From contig NZ_JBHYGG010000146.1 in assembly GCF_051859125.1 (NCBI RefSeq), forward strand, positions 1 through 64,000: a DNA stretch of 64,000 nt, in the 5' to 3' direction. The notes under the pieces are model-generated. The model did not search any database. It was not told the DNA's origin and saw only the letters and a list, made by a program, of their open reading frames with translations. The translations under genes and the position numbers were made by a program. Source of the stretch: Gemmata sp051859125. Lineage in GTDB: Bacteria; Planctomycetota; Planctomycetia; Gemmatales; Gemmataceae. Shown in pieces: positions 26,881 through 36,300 of the stretch. The stretch's first letter is position 1. Every line of letters begins with the position of its first letter.

Positions 26881-29800
26881 TCACGGAGCGTCGGGGGCTT
26901 CCCAGATCCGGACTGTACCGTCGGCGGACGCCGATGCGATGAGTCGGCCGTCGGCGGAGAACGCGACCGAGACGACCGCGCCCTCGTGACCGCTCAGGGT
27001 CAGCACCTCCTGGCCGATCGCCGCGTCCCAGAGTTTGACGGTGCCGTCCTCCCCGCCGATTGCCAGCCGTGTGCCGTCCGGGCTGAACGCGGCGGTCAGA
27101 ACGCCCCGCGTGTGCCCGCGGAGCGTGAGCTGCGGTTCCGCACCCCGGCCCCGACAGAGACTCCCCACGTCCCACAGCCTGGTCGTGTAGTCCCAACTGG
27201 CGGTGGCGAGTCGCTGCCCGTCCGGGCTGAACGCCAGGGCGGAGACGAGCTGCTTGTGGGCTGGCACGGAGGCGAGTTCCGTTCCGTCGGCCGCGTTGTA
27301 CAGCGTCACCGTCCGGTTCCGGGCTGTTGCGAGCAACGTCCCGCCCCGCCCGAACGTCGCCGCACGGAGCTTCTCTGAAGAGTCGCCCGCCATCCGGCCG
27401 ACGATCTTGCCGGCCGCGAGGTTCCACAACGCGACGCGGTCCTGCGGGCCGTTCGAGGCGGCGGGGGCGGCGATCCGGGTGCCGTCCGGGGAGAGGGCGA
27501 GAGCGGCGGCGGGCGGGCTGGTCTTCAGGACGAGGATGGGGAAGGCAGGAGAGATGGTTCCGGCCGGGCCGACGGACCAGAGGCGGACGGTACCGTCCTG
27601 CTCGCCGGTGGCGACCACCGACCCGTCGGCCCGGGCGGCCATCCCGACCACACGGTCGCCGTCCGTCGAGACCTCGTCGATCTTCGTCCCGCCCGGGTGC
27701 CAAACCGTCACCGTCGGCCGAACCGGGCCGCCGGGCTCGGGTCGGTCGGAGGCCGCGACCACGGTCCCGCCCGGCCCGAACGCGACCCCGACCAGCGGGC
27801 CGGGGGCGACGAGGACCGTAGACTGTGGGTCGGCCCCGGGGTCCCAGACCTTCACGGTCTGGTCCGAGCTGGTGGACGCCAGCCGGCGGCCGTCGGGGCT
27901 GTACGCGACCCCGTTCGCGGCCCTGAGGTGCCCCCGGAACGCCCGCGCAACCTGCCCCGTTTTCAGGTCCCAGACCCGAACGATTCCGTCGCCGCCGGCC
28001 GTGGCCAGCGAAGACCCGCCCGGTGCGAACGCGACCCCGCTCACCCGGTCCCGGTGGCCCGCGAGGGTCGCCACGCGGCCGCCTGTGGCGGCGTCCCACA
28101 CGACCGCCGTCCGGTCCCACGAGGCGGACGCCAGCCGCGTCCCGTCCGGACTGTACGCGAGCCCGGTGATCGGCCGGCCGTGGCCGACGAGCTTCCGCTC
28201 CAGGACGCCGGCCTCCGTGTCCCACACGACGATCAACCCGGGTCGAGTCCCGTCCGGCCCGAGGGCCGGCGGGCGGAGCAGCCCGGTCCCGACCGCGACG
28301 CGCCTGCCGTCCGGGTGGAAGGCGACCCCGACGGCGGCCGAGGGAAGGTCCCGGAGGCTGGCCAGGCCGCTCCCGGTTCGGGTGTCCCAGACCCACACCC
28401 TCCCCGGGCGGCTGTTCTCGGCCGCGATGTGCCAGGTCGGGTCGCCGGTGCCGGCCGCGAGCCGGCTGCCGTCCGGGCTGAACGACAGGGCGTACACCGC
28501 GGCCCCCGGGCCGCGCCCCTCCGGAGTGCCGGGGGCCGGGGCCGGCTCGCGGGGGCCGGGCGACCGGGGCGCGCCGCCGAGCGGCTTCCACTGCCGAAGG
28601 AGGCGGCCGGTGTCGGCCTCGAAGAGCCGGACCACCCCCTCGCCGCCGCCGAGGGCGATTGTGCCGCCCGGCCCCCAGGCCACGCAGTACGTGCCCAAGT
28701 TGTCCGGCGGCAGCAGTTCCCGGACCGGGCGGCCGGTGTCCGCGTCCCAGACGCGGGCGGACCCGTCCCACGACGTCGACACCAGCCGCCGCCCGTCCGG
28801 GCTGTACGCGACCCCGGCGACGGAGTACTCCGGCCCGCCCGGCGGGCTGTGCGGGATGGTCAGGACGTCGCGGCGGAGCAAGCTCCGGAGGTGCCGCCAC
28901 TCCCACCCGCGGAGGTGGGCGGGGCACTCGTCGAGCAACTCCCGGACCCGCCCGACGTTGCCGGCGGCCAGCTCCCGCGACGCCAGGGAGAGCCGCTGGG
29001 CGTAGGCGATCTGGTCGGCCCGCCGCCGCTGAACGCCCTCGGCCTCGCGGGCATCGACCACCTCCCGGTAGACGGTCGCGAGCCGCGCGTTGTACCGGGC
29101 CGCCACCGCGACCCCGATTAGCGCGAGGGCGGCGACCGCACTGGCCGCGACGAGGCCCGCGGCGGCCGGCCGGCGGCGGGCCCACCGAGCGGCTCGCTCC
29201 CAGGCCGGGACCGGCCGCGCCTCGACCGGCTCGCCGGCCAGGAACCGGCGGAGGTCGGCGGCCAGCGCCCCGGCGGACTGGTACCGGTCCTTCGGCCGCT
29301 TGGCGAGCGCCTTCAGGCAGACCGTTTCCAGGTCCCTCGGGACGCGGGGGTCGTGCCGCCGGGGCGGCGGCGGCTCCTCGCTCAGCACCTGGTGCAAAAG
29401 AACCAGGTCGGTGCCGCGGAACGGCGGCCCGCCGGTCAGCATCTCGTACAGGACCGCCCCGAGGGCGTACACGTCGGTCCGCGCGTCCACCGCGTGCGCC
29501 CGCCCGGCGGCCTGCTCCGGGGACATGTACGCCGGCGTCCCGAGCACCTGGCCCTCGACGGTCAGGGTCAGCGCCCCGCCGCTCGAGGCCAGGCCGAAGT
29601 CGACCACCACCACCCGCCCGGGCGCCCCCCCGGCCCGGTCCGGGGCGATCATCAGGTTGGCCGGCTTGATGTCCCGGTGGACGGCCCCCCGGGCGTGGGC
29701 GTAGTCGAGAGCCTCGGCCGCGTCCGCCGCGACGGCCGCCGCCTCTCGCGGGGCCAGCCGGCGGCGAGCGAGCAGGGCGCGGAGGGACTCGCCGTCCACG

Positions 29801-30354
29801 AAGTCCTCGACCAGCGCCGGCACCCCCTCGACGGTGGCGACCTCGTGGACGCACACGATCCCCGGGTGCCGGAGTCGGGCCGCGGACCGGGCCTCCCGGT
29901 CGAACCGCTCCAGGGCCTCCGCCGAGCCGAGCAGGGCCGGGTGGGGCACCTTCAGGGCGACCTCCCGGTCGAGCCGGGAGTCGTACGCCCGCCAGACGAC
30001 CCCACAGGCCCCCTGGCCGACCCGCTCCAGGAGCCGGAACCGTTCCGCCGCGGCGCCGGCCGGGAACCCGACCCGGGACGCCAGCGCCGCGGACAACGGC
30101 CCCGGGTCGAGGCCGACAAAGTGAGGGGCGTAGTCGTCGGGCGACGGGGCTTCGCCGGCCAACCGGCGGTAGTCGACGTCGAGAGAGATGAGTTCGATGA
30201 GGAGGGCGGGGGCGGGCGGGCCGGGCGGCAAAAAGTCTTCCACCCGGGGGCGCCCGCCGGCCCGCCAGGCCGCCTCAAAGGCGTCGCAGGCCCGGTCGAT
30301 GGACCGGGTCTGCGACGCCGGCTGGGCGGGGTCGGACGGGGGGATGACGCTCAC
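26881..30354 (-). CDS. Ser/Thr protein kinase with C-terminal WD40 repeats
   Basis: 1157 residues. Membrane-anchored eukaryote-like kinase. The start is GTG at 30354, overlapping the sigma-factor stop by four bases (GTGA). Kinase domain about residues 105-370: V-G-Q-G-A-C-G-V-V-W, catalytic Lys in V-A-L-K-V-P, H-R-D-I-K-P-A-N, D-F-G-L-A and G-T-P-A-Y-M-S-P-E-Q, all intact. A transmembrane helix follows at about 415-435 (A-A-A-G-L-V-A-A-S-A-V-A-A-L-A-L-I-G). The C-terminal 650 residues are about a dozen WD40 repeats (F-S-P-D-G-x-x-L-A and V-W-D-x-x-T-G patterns), probably two propellers. The N-terminal 90 residues match the planctomycete region before such kinases. The pairing with an ECF sigma factor is typical of planctomycetes. 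Confidence 0.93.
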   Translation of the reverse strand: MSVIPPSDPAQPASQTRSIDRACDAFEAAWRAGGRPRVEDFLPPGPPAPALLIELISLDVDYRRLAGEAPSPDDYAPHFVGLDPGPLSAALASRVGFPAGAAAERFRLLERVGQGACGVVWRAYDSRLDREVALKVPHPALLGSAEALERFDREARSAARLRHPGIVCVHEVATVEGVPALVEDFVDGESLRALLARRRLAPREAAAVAADAAEALDYAHARGAVHRDIKPANLMIAPDRAGGAPGRVVVVDFGLASSGGALTLTVEGQVLGTPAYMSPEQAAGRAHAVDARTDVYALGAVLYEMLTGGPPFRGTDLVLLHQVLSEEPPPPRRHDPRVPRDLETVCLKALAKRPKDRYQSAGALAADLRRFLAGEPVEARPVPAWERAARWARRRPAAAGLVAASAVAALALIGVAVAARYNARLATVYREVVDAREAEGVQRRRADQIAYAQRLSLASRELAAGNVGRVRELLDECPAHLRGWEWRHLRSLLRRDVLTIPHSPPGGPEYSVAGVAYSPDGRRLVSTSWDGSARVWDADTGRPVRELLPPDNLGTYCVAWGPGGTIALGGGEGVVRLFEADTGRLLRQWKPLGGAPRSPGPREPAPAPGTPEGRGPGAAVYALSFSPDGSRLAAGTGDPTWHIAAENSRPGRVWVWDTRTGSGLASLRDLPSAAVGVAFHPDGRRVAVGTGLLRPPALGPDGTRPGLIVVWDTEAGVLERKLVGHGRPITGLAYSPDGTRLASASWDRTAVVWDAATGGRVATLAGHRDRVSGVAFAPGGSSLATAGGDGIVRVWDLKTGQVARAFRGHLRAANGVAYSPDGRRLASTSSDQTVKVWDPGADPQSTVLVAPGPLVGVAFGPGGTVVAASDRPEPGGPVRPTVTVWHPGGTKIDEVSTDGDRVVGMAARADGSVVATGEQDGTVRLWSVGPAGTISPAFPILVLKTSPPAAALALSPDGTRIAAPAASNGPQDRVALWNLAAGKIVGRMAGDSSEKLRAATFGRGGTLLATARNRTVTLYNAADGTELASVPAHKQLVSALAFSPDGQRLATASWDYTTRLWDVGSLCRGRGAEPQLTLRGHTRGVLTAAFSPDGTRLAIGGEDGTVKLWDAAIGQEVLTLSGHEGAVVSVAFSADGRLIASASADGTVRIWEAPDAP

Positions 30355-30968
30355 CCTTCCCCCCCCGTCCAAACTTGCCGGATGAGGTTGAGCTTCCGCT
30401 CGATCGTCCGCGGCACGCACCCGAGCCGGGACGCGACCTCCTCGACGGAGTGGCCCTCGAGCCGGAGCTCCGCCACGGCCCGGAGGGCCGGGTCGCCGAG
30501 CCGGTCGAGCAGGTCGCGGAGCACGTCCGCGGTTTCGGCCAGCGCGTCCGGGCCGGGTTCCGGGGAGGGGACGGTGCTCAGGTCGGCGTCGGCCGCCGGG
30601 GCCGCGCCCCCGCGCTTGAGCCGGCCGGTCCACGCCGCCTGATCGCACGCCTTGTTCGACGTGATCGCGGCGAGCAGCGGCCACAGGTCCGCCCGTCCGG
30701 CCAGCCGGGGGAACTTCCCGGCGCCGGCCCCCCGGCAGAAGCTCCGGAACGCGCTCAGGGCAACGTCTTCTTCGTCGGCCACGGCAGTCGGGGTGCCGTG
30801 CAGCCGGCGGCGGGCCAGCGTCGTGAGGCTGTGGAAGTACCGCTGCCACAGCCGGAGGGCCGCGGACGAGTCGCCGGCGCGCACCCCCGCGATCCAGCGG
30901 GTGACGGAGCCGCGGGACGCGTCCTGCGCGGCCGGCGGCCGCGCCTCGGGAGAGGGATCCGTCGACAT
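30351..30968 (-). CDS. ECF-type RNA polymerase sigma factor (PF07638-like)
   Basis: 205 residues. Sigma factor of the planctomycete ECF group. Seen: a sigma-2-like part (A-L-R-L-W-Q-R-Y-F-H-S-L-T-T-L-A-R-R-R-L, then D-V-A-L-S-A-F-R-S-F), the linker G-R-A-D-L-W-P-L-L-A-A-I-T, and a sigma-4 helix-turn-helix (V-E-E-V-A-S-R-L-G-C-V-P-R-T-I-E-R-K-L). It overlaps the kinase gene by four bases. In related species such sigma factors are phosphorylated or released by the partner kinase, which is the likely control here (known for relatives, inferred for this pair). Confidence 0.92.
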   Translation of the reverse strand: MSTDPSPEARPPAAQDASRGSVTRWIAGVRAGDSSAALRLWQRYFHSLTTLARRRLHGTPTAVADEEDVALSAFRSFCRGAGAGKFPRLAGRADLWPLLAAITSNKACDQAAWTGRLKRGGAAPAADADLSTVPSPEPGPDALAETADVLRDLLDRLGDPALRAVAELRLEGHSVEEVASRLGCVPRTIERKLNLIRQVWTGGEG

Positions 30969-31271
30969 GGCCGGACCCGAGTTGAAGGTGGGCCGCCTCG
31001 GGGTCGTGGAATCGGGTGCATTCTAAGTCCACACCCCGGTCGGTGCAACCGGACCCGGGGGCGGGGTGCGGAAAAGCGGGAAATCGTGTCGGGCGGCAGA
31101 GCCGCTTGCCGGAGTGTCATGAGGGACGCCGGGAGTGGCGTCATCGTCCCGCTGCGCGGCCGCCGGGCGATTCCACTTTCGCCCCTGTTGTGCTGGCGCA
31201 CTCATGTCTCGCGGTGGTCCGTCTGTGCGGTGCCCTCGCTCAGTCCATTGATCCTCATCAGAGGCCGTCCC
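30969..31271. promoter_or_regulatory. Divergent promoter region, sigma factor / DUF1559
   Basis: About 300 bases between two divergent starts. No promoter boxes stand out by eye. A GAGG at 31261 is a plausible ribosome site for the DUF1559 gene, eight bases before its ATG. Confidence 0.4.
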
Positions 31272-32449
31272 ATGCAAAGCCGTTCTCCACGCCGTGCGTT
31301 CACGCTGATCGAGTTGCTGGTCGTCATCGCCATCATCGCCATTCTGATCGGGCTGCTCCTCCCGGCCGTGCAAAAGGTCCGGGAGGCCGCCGCCCGCCTG
31401 CAGTGCACCAACAACGTGAAGCAGGTCGCCCTGGGTGTCCACAGCGCCCNNNNNNNNNNNNNNNNNNNNNNNNNNNNNNNNNNNNNNNNNNNNNNNNNNN
31501 NNNNNNNNNNNNNNNNNNNNNNNNNNNNNNNNNNNNNNNNNNNNNNNNNCGCCTGCAGTGCACCAACAACGTGAAGCAGGTCGCCCTGGGTGTCCACAGC
31601 GCCCACGACACGCTGGGCCGGCTCCCCCCGGTGGCCGGGTTCAGCTACGGGGGCGCGTACTGCGCCCCGTTCTTCTTCCACGTGCTCCCGTTCGTCGAGC
31701 AGCGGAACGTGTGGGGCGCGGCCACGGCCGTGCCCGGCGGCGGGGTGATCCCGCTGTGGAACACGCCCGGGCCCGGGGGCGCCGGGTACCTGCGGCAGAC
31801 CCGGGTCAAGACGTACCAGTGCCCGTCGGACGCGACCATCGGGACCAACCCGGCGGGCGACTGGACCCCGGGCGACGCGAGCTACGCGCCGAACTTCCAG
31901 GTGTTCGGGAACCCGAACTTCAACGCGGGCACCACCGTGCACGCGGACTGGGACGGGATGACGACCCTGACCGCGATCACCGACGGGACCTCGAACACCA
32001 TCGCGGTCGCGGAGAAGCTCGCGTACTGCCCCGGGACCGCGGGCAACGGCGGGGCCACGTTCGCCCCGATGAACGGGGCGCACCAGCACGGCGGGTCGTG
32101 GTGGCTGCGGGGCGTGTACAACTCGGGCACGGTCAGCGGCACGTCGCCCCCGTCGGCCACCGACAGCTACCCCGGGGACCGCGTGTCGCCCGTGTTCGGC
32201 GGCGGCCGGGGGGGCGACGGGACCCTGTGGTACACCGGGGCGAACGCCAAGCCGACCGTGTTCGGGATCCCCAAGGGGAACACCACGTCCGGCCCGTGCG
32301 ACCGCGGGCTCGCGTCGTCCCCGCACACCGGCCTCATCGTCGTCGGGCTGTGCGACGGGAGCGTGCGGAGCGTCAGCTCGGGGATCGACGCCCCGACGTG
32401 GTGGGCCGCCTGCACCCGCAACGGCGGCGAGCCCGCCGGCAACTGGTGA
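31272..32449 (+). CDS. DUF1559 prepilin-type protein (interrupted by an assembly gap)
   Basis: Type IV pilin-like or pseudopilin protein of the DUF1559 family, with hundreds of copies in planctomycete genomes. Seen: the class III signal and pilin helix R-R-A-F-T-L-I-E-L-L-V-V-I-A-I-I-A-I-L-I, L-L-L-P-A-V-Q-K-V-R-E-A-A, then C-T-N-N-V-K-Q-V-A-L-G, the H-x-G-leading tail, N-G-A-H-Q-H-G-G-S-W and the closing L-C-D-G-S-V-R-S-V-S. One hundred Ns interrupt it at 31450-31549. The 55 bases on each side are identical and, once collapsed, the frame continues (offset 155, which is 2 modulo 3, just the frame difference seen). The true gene is therefore about 341 codons and intact. Confidence 0.9.
31395..31604. 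repeat. Assembly gap flanked by identical 55-base ends
   Basis: 31395-31449 equals 31550-31604, with 100 Ns between. This is an overlap left unmerged by scaffolding rather than a real tandem repeat. Confidence 0.85.
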
Positions 32450-33387
32450 TGCGCGCACCCCGTTTCCGCCCGTCCGACCCGAAGGAACCTGTCTGCGCGT
32501 CGCCCCCCGCTCGCTTGTTGCGCCCTTGCCCTCTCCACCCTTTTCGGCGGGGGTGGGGCGCCGGCAGCCGAAGGCGACGCCCCCTCCCGACCAGCGCGGC
32601 CCGCGGGACCGACACCAGGGCCGCAGCACGCACGCCGGTTCGGACGCGTCCGGTTTGCGAGTGGGGCGTTCCTTGCTCCTCGGGTGGGTTCCGAGTACCG
32701 GAGGTCGGTCCCGCGGGCTGGGCGGGCAGTCCGCGACGAGGTCCAGCAGGTGCTGCACTCCGTGGAAATGCGTAAGGGCTACCGGACAGAACCCCGGCGA
32801 CCTCAGGCACTCGGCACACGGCGTGGGCCGTTCCGGGGTTGCGCGACGGCCGGGGGCGTGCCGGAGACTCCGGTCCGCGGGTCCCGAGCCGGCGGTTTCG
32901 ACCGCCGGGCCGGTGAGGTGCGGCGCGAGCGTCTGTGCGGCGGGTCGGGGGAGGGGTCTCCGCAACCGACGCCGACTCCTCGCGAAGGCGCCCGACTCCT
33001 CGCGAACGTGCCCGACTCTTCGCGAACGAGGGGGAGAGCCCCGCACACGACCCCCGACTCCTCGCGAGCGAGGGGGAGGCCTCGCGAACGCGCCCGACAC
33101 TCCGCACGAACCGCTCGCGTCGAGCACGAATCCGGGTCTCAACTGCTCCGCAGCGGACCCACCGAGACGCGCGTCTGGCACGCCTCGGGGTGCTCCACCG
33201 GGACCGGGGGTTTGCCCATCAGACCTGAGCGGTCGAGGATCGTTGCGGCCGGCGTGCGAGGCCGGCTCCTTCGCGAATGAGGAGCGGAACCACCGCCCAC
33301 GCGGGCGGCTTCACCCACCAGACGCCGTGGGAGGCGGGGCGGGCGGGTGCTCCGGCCCCCGGGTGGGCATGTGGCGGTCCCGGGGCC
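32450..33387. other. 938-base non-coding stretch with short imperfect repeats
   Basis: No gene recognised. It holds a block of about 20-base units at 32973-33074 (CGACTCCTCGCGAACG-like, four copies) described separately. The remaining open frames are Arg/Pro-rich with no motif. It lies between the convergent ends of the DUF1559 gene and the large membrane protein. Confidence 0.55.
32973..33074. repeat. Imperfect ~20-base tandem units
   Basis: Units at 32973, 32993, 33013 and, after a 22-base spacer, 33055. Each begins CGACTC(C/T)TCGCGA(A/G) and ends in a short GC tail. The first three are directly adjacent. Units vary at two to four positions and there are no true spacers, so it is not CRISPR-like. 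A decayed minisatellite or protein-binding array is possible. Confidence 0.6.
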
Positions 33388-36300
33388 TCACCCGGCGTCC
33401 CCGCCGCGCTTCCGCTTCTCGAATACGGCGAACAGCGCCAGGATGGCGCCGCCGAGCACGATCCCGGACGCGTACCACACCCACGTGTGCTGCAGGTCCA
33501 CGGCCGCGTGCCAGATCATGGCGAACACGTCGAGCAGCAGGAACCCGACGCCCAGGAACACGAACGCCCGCACCCGCATCGCCATTCCCGCCAGCACGCC
33601 GGTCACGCAGAACACCGCCAGGACCACCGGCAGCCACACCGACTCCCCGACGCCCGCCAGGAACATGTCCGCCGACGACGCGACGTACACCATCCCCACG
33701 CCGAGGTAGCGCAGCCCGCTCGACACCTCGGGGCGGAGCCGGGCGCGGTTGACGTGTTCCGACACCAGGACGATCAGCGCGAGCGGCACGACCCAGGCCT
33801 GCGGGTGCACCGCGAACGGCACCCCGTGGTGCGCCAGCAGCGACCACACGGCGGCGTTCGTGGCGAGGGCGGCGAGCAGCGCCCACCCGAACGAGTTCCG
33901 GGCGAGCGCGACGAGGCCGTACAGCCCGCCCGCGAGGATCCACAGCCGGGCGTACGCGTCGAAGTGCCGCGGGAGCTGCTCCAGGTACCCGAGCAGGGGG
34001 CCGAGCCCCGGCGCCCGGGCGGCCGCGAACTCCGCCAGGGACGCGGGCGGCCTCGCCCAGAACGCGAGCAGCGGGACCAGGGGGACGAGCACGCCCGTGC
34101 GCCGCAGCGGGGCGGCCAGCACGCCGAGCTTGCGGCGCTCGAACAGTTCCGCCAGCCCGACGCCGGCGAACGCGACCGCCATGACCGCGAACGTCCAGTA
34201 CCGCACCGCCCCGGCGAGGAACAGCTCGGGCACGTTGAGCCGGGCGTGAGCGAACGACAGGGCGACCAGCGCCTCGGCGAGGTAGACGTAGGCGGTGCGG
34301 CCGCGGTCCGGCAGCCCGAGCGGGTCGCGGTCCCGGCGGAGGGCGAACCGGACCGCCAGCACGGCGGTCGCGAGGATGCCCAGCAGCACCGCGAGCACCG
34401 CCGCCGGTTCGAGCGGTGTGTGCTTCGTGCCGGGGTCGTACGCCGGAACCTGCTGGGCGAGGCACACCCCCAGGACGAGAACGGCACCCGCCGCGCAAGC
34501 GCCGCCGGCCCCCCGGGCGGCGCCGCGCCAGTTCGCGCCGAGCCGCCCCGCGAGCTCGGTCCCGGCCGCCCCGGCCGCGGCGAGCGCGACGAACAGCCAC
34601 GCGTTGCGGTGCAACCACGGGTGGGACCCGGCCGGGTCCGGGACCGCCCACGCGGCGGTGGCGCACACCAGCACGCCGAGCGCGACGGCGGCCGAGCGGA
34701 TCGCGGCCGCCCGGGTCGGCACCGCCCGCAGCAACAATGTCGCGGCGCCAAGGAGCAGGAGCACCGCGAACGGACTCGCGAGCCGCTGCGTCAACTCGGG
34801 CGCGACCAGTGCGTTCCTCACGGCGAGGAACAAGACGGCAGCCGCGAGAACGCCGTGCGCGACGAGTCCTTCCACCCACGCCCCGGGGCGAGTTGGTCGG
34901 GGGACGAGCCGCGTCAGGTGCCTCGTCGTCGCCCAGGAAAGGCTGTGAAGCACCGCGTACGCGGCGAGGGCGAGGGGCGTCTGCCAGACGTTCCACACGG
35001 ATCGAGAAGTCGCCTCGCTGACTCCGAGGAGTACGAGTGCGACGCTCGCCGCGAACAGGCCGATGCGACCGAGCCTCGCCGACGGGTCGGCGCGGGCGAC
35101 GAGCATCGACGCCGCGACGACGGTGGTCGCGCCCCACGTGAGCCAGGGCGAATCGGTGCGGCCACCCGCGAGTGTCGGCAGCAGTCCGAACCACAGCAGT
35201 GCGACCGCGGTGCCGCCAGCGATCTCTGTGATTATCCGCCAACTACCATCCGCGTCGCGGCGGGCCAGCCGCGTCCAGGCCATCGCCGCGATCGCGAATC
35301 CGGCGGCGTTGGCGAGCAGGAAGCCCGAGTCGGTGCGCGGCTCGGTCGGCAGCCAGAGCAGGGTCGCGGCGAGGTTCACGAGCAACCCGGACGCCACCAC
35401 GCGAGCCCCATCGCGGTTCAGGACCGCCGACGTGCCGACCACGAACGACGCGACCGCGGCGAGCGTCGCCGACGCCCACGGCTGCCACGGACCGGGCCAG
35501 CCCCCGCGAACGGCCAGCACCGCGAGCACCGCGGCCGTGCCGTCGAGCCAGTACGACGACGCGCCGCGCCGCCGCGCCGCGACCGCCAGCCCCACCCCGA
35601 CCAGCGCCCACGCGCCGCCCAGGGCGTGGAACGAGAGCCCCGTCCCGGGCGCGTCCCACGGCTGCGCGGCACAGGCGGCCAGCACGCCCGCGATGAGCGC
35701 CGACAGCGCCCGTGCGTGGAACGTCAACCCGGGCTCGGTCCGCGCCGCCCGCCACGCCGCGGCCCCGGTCGCGAGCACGAGCGCGAACCAGCCGTACTGC
35801 CCGAACTCGCCCCACGCCGCGGGCAACGGCGCTTCCGGGAACAGCAGCAGGGCGAGCGCCGCGGGGGCGCTGGCCGCCGCCAGCACGCCCAGCCCGAGCC
35901 GTGCTTGCACCGCGAGCAGCAGCCCGCCGGTGACGCGCCGCTGCGCCGCGAGCCACGCCAGTGCCCAGACCGCCGCCCCGGCGGCGACCAGCGCCGAGAC
36001 GCGGAGCTGCTGCGCGGCGTCGAGGCGGCCGCCCGCCGTGACCACGCCGAGCGCGTACCCGGCCGCGACGGTCGCGGCGAAGACCAGGCCGCCCGCGAAG
36101 GCGTACCCGGGCGACCGCTCCCGGAGGGCCGAGCACCCGACCCCGAGCACCACGAGCGCCAGCGGCACGAGGTTCGAGGCGAGGGGCCCCATCGCGGCAA
36201 ACACCGATTCCGCGTCCGGCCCCGACGCCTTCCTTCCGGCGAGTCCGAGTTCCGCGACCTGCGCCGAGACGAACACGACCGCGGCGGCGGCGGCCGCCAG

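Noticed and set aside
32973..33074. CRISPR array
   Set aside because: Units are about 20 bases, directly adjacent, and vary between copies. There are no unique spacers and no cas genes in the window.
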